Assembly: GCA_043744255.1 (NCBI GenBank)
Contig: JAYTVA010000113.1
Span: 1-13,499 of the forward strand
DNA length: 13,499 nucleotides
Direction: 5' to 3'
Source of the DNA: UKL13-2 sp043744255
GTDB taxonomy: Bacteria > Pseudomonadota > Gammaproteobacteria > Burkholderiales > Usitatibacteraceae
The notes beneath the pieces were generated by a model, which was given only the letters and a program-made list of their open reading frames with translations, ran no database searches and was not told where the DNA came from. Position numbers and translations under genes: made by a program. This document shows positions 11,826 to 13,499 of this stretch, in pieces. Every line of letters begins with the position of its first letter. The first letter of the stretch is position 1.

Positions 11826-13015
11826 GCCGACCCAAACGCATTCAGACCCGTCTGCGCGCGACCAAGGATCAGCGCGTGCACATCGTGCGTGCCCTCGTAG
11901 GTGTTGACCGCTTCGAGGTTCATCGCGTGGCGGATCACATGATATTCATCGGCGATGCCATTGCCACCGTGCATGTCGCGCGCAACGCGAGCGATGTCGA
12001 GTGCTTTGCCGCAGTTGTTGCGCTTCATGAGCGAAATCATTTCCGGGGTGGCGCGGTGTTCATCGAGCAATCGCCCCAAACGCAGCGCCCCTTGGAGGCC
12101 TAGCGTGATTTCGGTTTGCATATCCGCCAATTTTTTTTGCACCAACTGCGTGGCCGCGAGCGGTTTACCGAACATGATGCGATCCATGGTGTATTGCCGC
12201 GCCTGCTGCCAGCAAAATTCTGCGGCACCCATCGCCCCCCAGCTAATGCCATAGCGCGCTTTGTTCAAACAGCCGAACGGGCCCTTGAGGCCCTTCACAT
12301 TCGGCAGCAAATTGTCATCGGGCACGAACACCTGATCCATCACGATTTCACCGGTCACCGATGCGCGCAACGAAAACTTGCCCTCGATCTTTGGTGCTGA
12401 CAGCCCCTGCATGCCGCGCTCCAGCACGAAGCCGCGAATATCGTTCGCGTCGTCCTTTGCCCACACCACGAATACGTCGGCAATCGGCGAATTGGTGATC
12501 CACATTTTTGCGCCGTGCAGGAGGTAGCCACCATCGACTTTCTTCGCGCGCGTAATCATCGACGACGGGTCAGAGCCTGCACCCGGCTCGGTCAAGCCAA
12601 AGCAGCCGACCAACTCGCCGGTCGCGAGTTTAGGCAGCCACTTCTGGCGCTGCGCCTCACTGCCATACGCGTGGATCGGATGCATCACGAGGGAGGACTG
12701 CACACTCATCGCCGAGCGATAGCCAGAATCGACGCGCTCGACCTCGCGCGCAACGAGGCCATAACAGACATGGTTCACACCAGCACAGCCGTAGCCTTCG
12801 ATGGTGGAACCGAGCAAACCGAGCGCACCCATTTCGTTCATGATCTCGCGGTCGAACGTCTCGTGGCGATTTGCCATCAATACGCGTGGCAGCAAATTTT
12901 CCTGGCAGTAGGCGTTCGCCGAGTCCCGGATCATGCGCTCTTCATCGGAGAGCTGATCGTCAAGCAGAAAGGCGTCTTCCCATTTGAATTGGGGTTTGAG
13001 GTCGTTTGATTTCAT
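11822..13015 (-). CDS. gcdH: Glutaryl-CoA dehydrogenase
   Basis: This is a 397-residue FAD-dependent acyl-CoA dehydrogenase that oxidatively decarboxylates glutaryl-CoA to crotonyl-CoA in lysine, tryptophan or aromatic-acid breakdown. It shows the family-typical N terminus FKWEDAFLLDDQLSDEERMIRD (10-31), SGYRSAMSVQSSL (97-109) with the substrate-binding Arg100, CFGLTEPGAGSDP (138-150), KMWITNS (170-176), and NTYEGTHDVHALILGRAQTG (371-390) with the catalytic base Glu374. Length and motifs are all normal for the family. I chose ATG 13015 (MKSNDLKPQ); ATG 13048 would add 11 residues without family support or a better ribosome binding site. Electrons would pass to ETF, which is not encoded here. 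It is the first gene of a three-gene overlapping operon. Confidence 0.95.
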   Translation of the reverse strand: MKSNDLKPQFKWEDAFLLDDQLSDEERMIRDSANAYCQENLLPRVLMANRHETFDREIMNEMGALGLLGSTIEGYGCAGVNHVCYGLVAREVERVDSGYRSAMSVQSSLVMHPIHAYGSEAQRQKWLPKLATGELVGCFGLTEPGAGSDPSSMITRAKKVDGGYLLHGAKMWITNSPIADVFVVWAKDDANDIRGFVLERGMQGLSAPKIEGKFSLRASVTGEIVMDQVFVPDDNLLPNVKGLKGPFGCLNKARYGISWGAMGAAEFCWQQARQYTMDRIMFGKPLAATQLVQKKLADMQTEITLGLQGALRLGRLLDEHRATPEMISLMKRNNCGKALDIARVARDMHGGNGIADEYHVIRHAMNLEAVNTYEGTHDVHALILGRAQTGLNAFGSA

Positions 13016-13069
13016 GTCGGTTGGCAATGGATGGGCGACAACATGCATTTTACGCTGTTCAATGGCGTG

Positions 13070-13088
13070 GTCGGCGTGATAAGCCGAC
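13070..13088 (-). other. Small inverted repeat upstream of gcdH
   Basis: GTCGGC (13070-13075) and GCCGAC (13083-13088) flank seven bases within the 141-base gap between the membrane-protein gene and gcdH. It could be an operator for gcdH or a weak terminator of the preceding gene; with no T-run, the second reading is less likely. No convincing -35/-10 pair was seen on the - strand here. Confidence 0.3.
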
Positions 13089-13156
13089 GACTCGCAACGT
13101 ATGAAACGCGTTACGCCGTTCGAGCGTGCCGCACCGCGCGTGATCGGTGAACAGTC

Positions 13157-13499
13157 CTACAGCGCCGCGCCCTTGCGCGCAAGGGCAGCCCCGGTGACGC
13201 CCCGGGACAGGAACACCAGGAACGAATGCGCCAGCTTGCCAAACGGCAGCCAAACCAACAGCAGTTCGACGCTCAACAGGTGGAGTGCGATCGGCATTGG
13301 ATAGGGCGGAGCAATGATCGAGGTCGGTTCACTGGTCCATCCGCTCAGTGCCCCCATGCCCGTGACGAGCGGCAGGAATACCACCAGCCAGCTGAAGTAA
13401 TCGTCCAAACCCGACAGCAGGCGCAGCACCGGATCGGTAAGCCGTTCGAGCAAAACGACGAGCAGCCCGACGATGGTTGGTCCGACCGCAAGGTAGACC
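13157..13499 (-). CDS. NarI/DsrM-like cytochrome b membrane subunit, partial (5' end beyond window)
   Basis: The reading frame is open to the window's right edge (visible 5' end ..VYLAVGPTIVGLLVVLLERLTDP) and stops with TAG at 13159-13157, so only the C-terminal 113 or so residues are seen. They hold three hydrophobic stretches: VYLAVGPTIVGLLVVLL, YFSWLVVFLPLVTGMGAL and HLLSVELLLVWLPFGKLAHSFLVFLS. The two His residues in the last stretch, plus the LPFGKLAH pattern, recall heme b-binding gamma subunits of the nitrate-reductase/DsrM type, often paired with HdrD-like Fe-S proteins. The identification rests on this fragment only. It reads in the same direction as gcdH, 141 bases upstream of it. 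Confidence 0.6.
   Translation of the reverse strand, partial: VYLAVGPTIVGLLVVLLERLTDPVLRLLSGLDDYFSWLVVFLPLVTGMGALSGWTSEPTSIIAPPYPMPIALHLLSVELLLVWLPFGKLAHSFLVFLSRGVTGAALARKGAAL

Overview
The window looks like a chromosomal segment of a fairly GC-rich proteobacterium, most likely a betaproteobacterium. I base this on codon use, the tRNA-Glu type, the CCCTCTCCC-type intergenic hairpin repeats and the closest remembered protein families; no database search was possible, so the taxon is an inference. It holds 1 tRNA, 14 complete protein genes and 1 partial gene. No transposase, integrase, CRISPR array or phage gene is visible.

Layout. Bases 1-117 hold tRNA-Glu(UUC) and a textbook intrinsic terminator. 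Bases 222-2057 (+) hold two acyl-CoA metabolism genes: an ACAD10/11-type phosphotransferase and an HSD10-like short-chain dehydrogenase. Bases 2058-2334 are a non-coding stretch with a REP-like hairpin and two palindromes. A small Rieske ferredoxin lies on the - strand at 2335-2706. It diverges from a long + strand catabolic cluster at 2909-10197 across a 202-base control region. That region holds a perfect TTGACA box, two kinds of palindromic operator candidate, and a terminator-like hairpin immediately before the first start codon.

The catabolic cluster reads, in order: a phthalate-4,5-dioxygenase-like Rieske oxygenase, a zinc-dependent MDR dehydrogenase, a COG0523/CobW GTPase with a His-rich loop, a small Cys-rich protein of unknown function, a 4,5-dihydroxyphthalate-decarboxylase-like protein, a ketopantoate-hydroxymethyltransferase-like protein with altered active-site positions, an alpha/beta hydrolase with a Cys in the nucleophile elbow, and an RraA/HMG-CHA aldolase-like protein. 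Several junctions overlap, which suggests co-translation. Together they suggest oxidation and decarboxylation of an aromatic (phthalate-like) acid followed by C-C cleavage. However, neither a ring-cleaving dioxygenase nor a Rieske reductase is present, so the substrate and the order of steps are unknown. This cluster is the most interesting part of the window.

A second, convergent operon on the - strand (13015 down to 10210) encodes glutaryl-CoA dehydrogenase (gcdH), a MenI/YdiI-type hotdog thioesterase and an MFS transporter, with start/stop overlaps at both junctions. The right edge cuts a - strand gene for a NarI/DsrM-like membrane protein.
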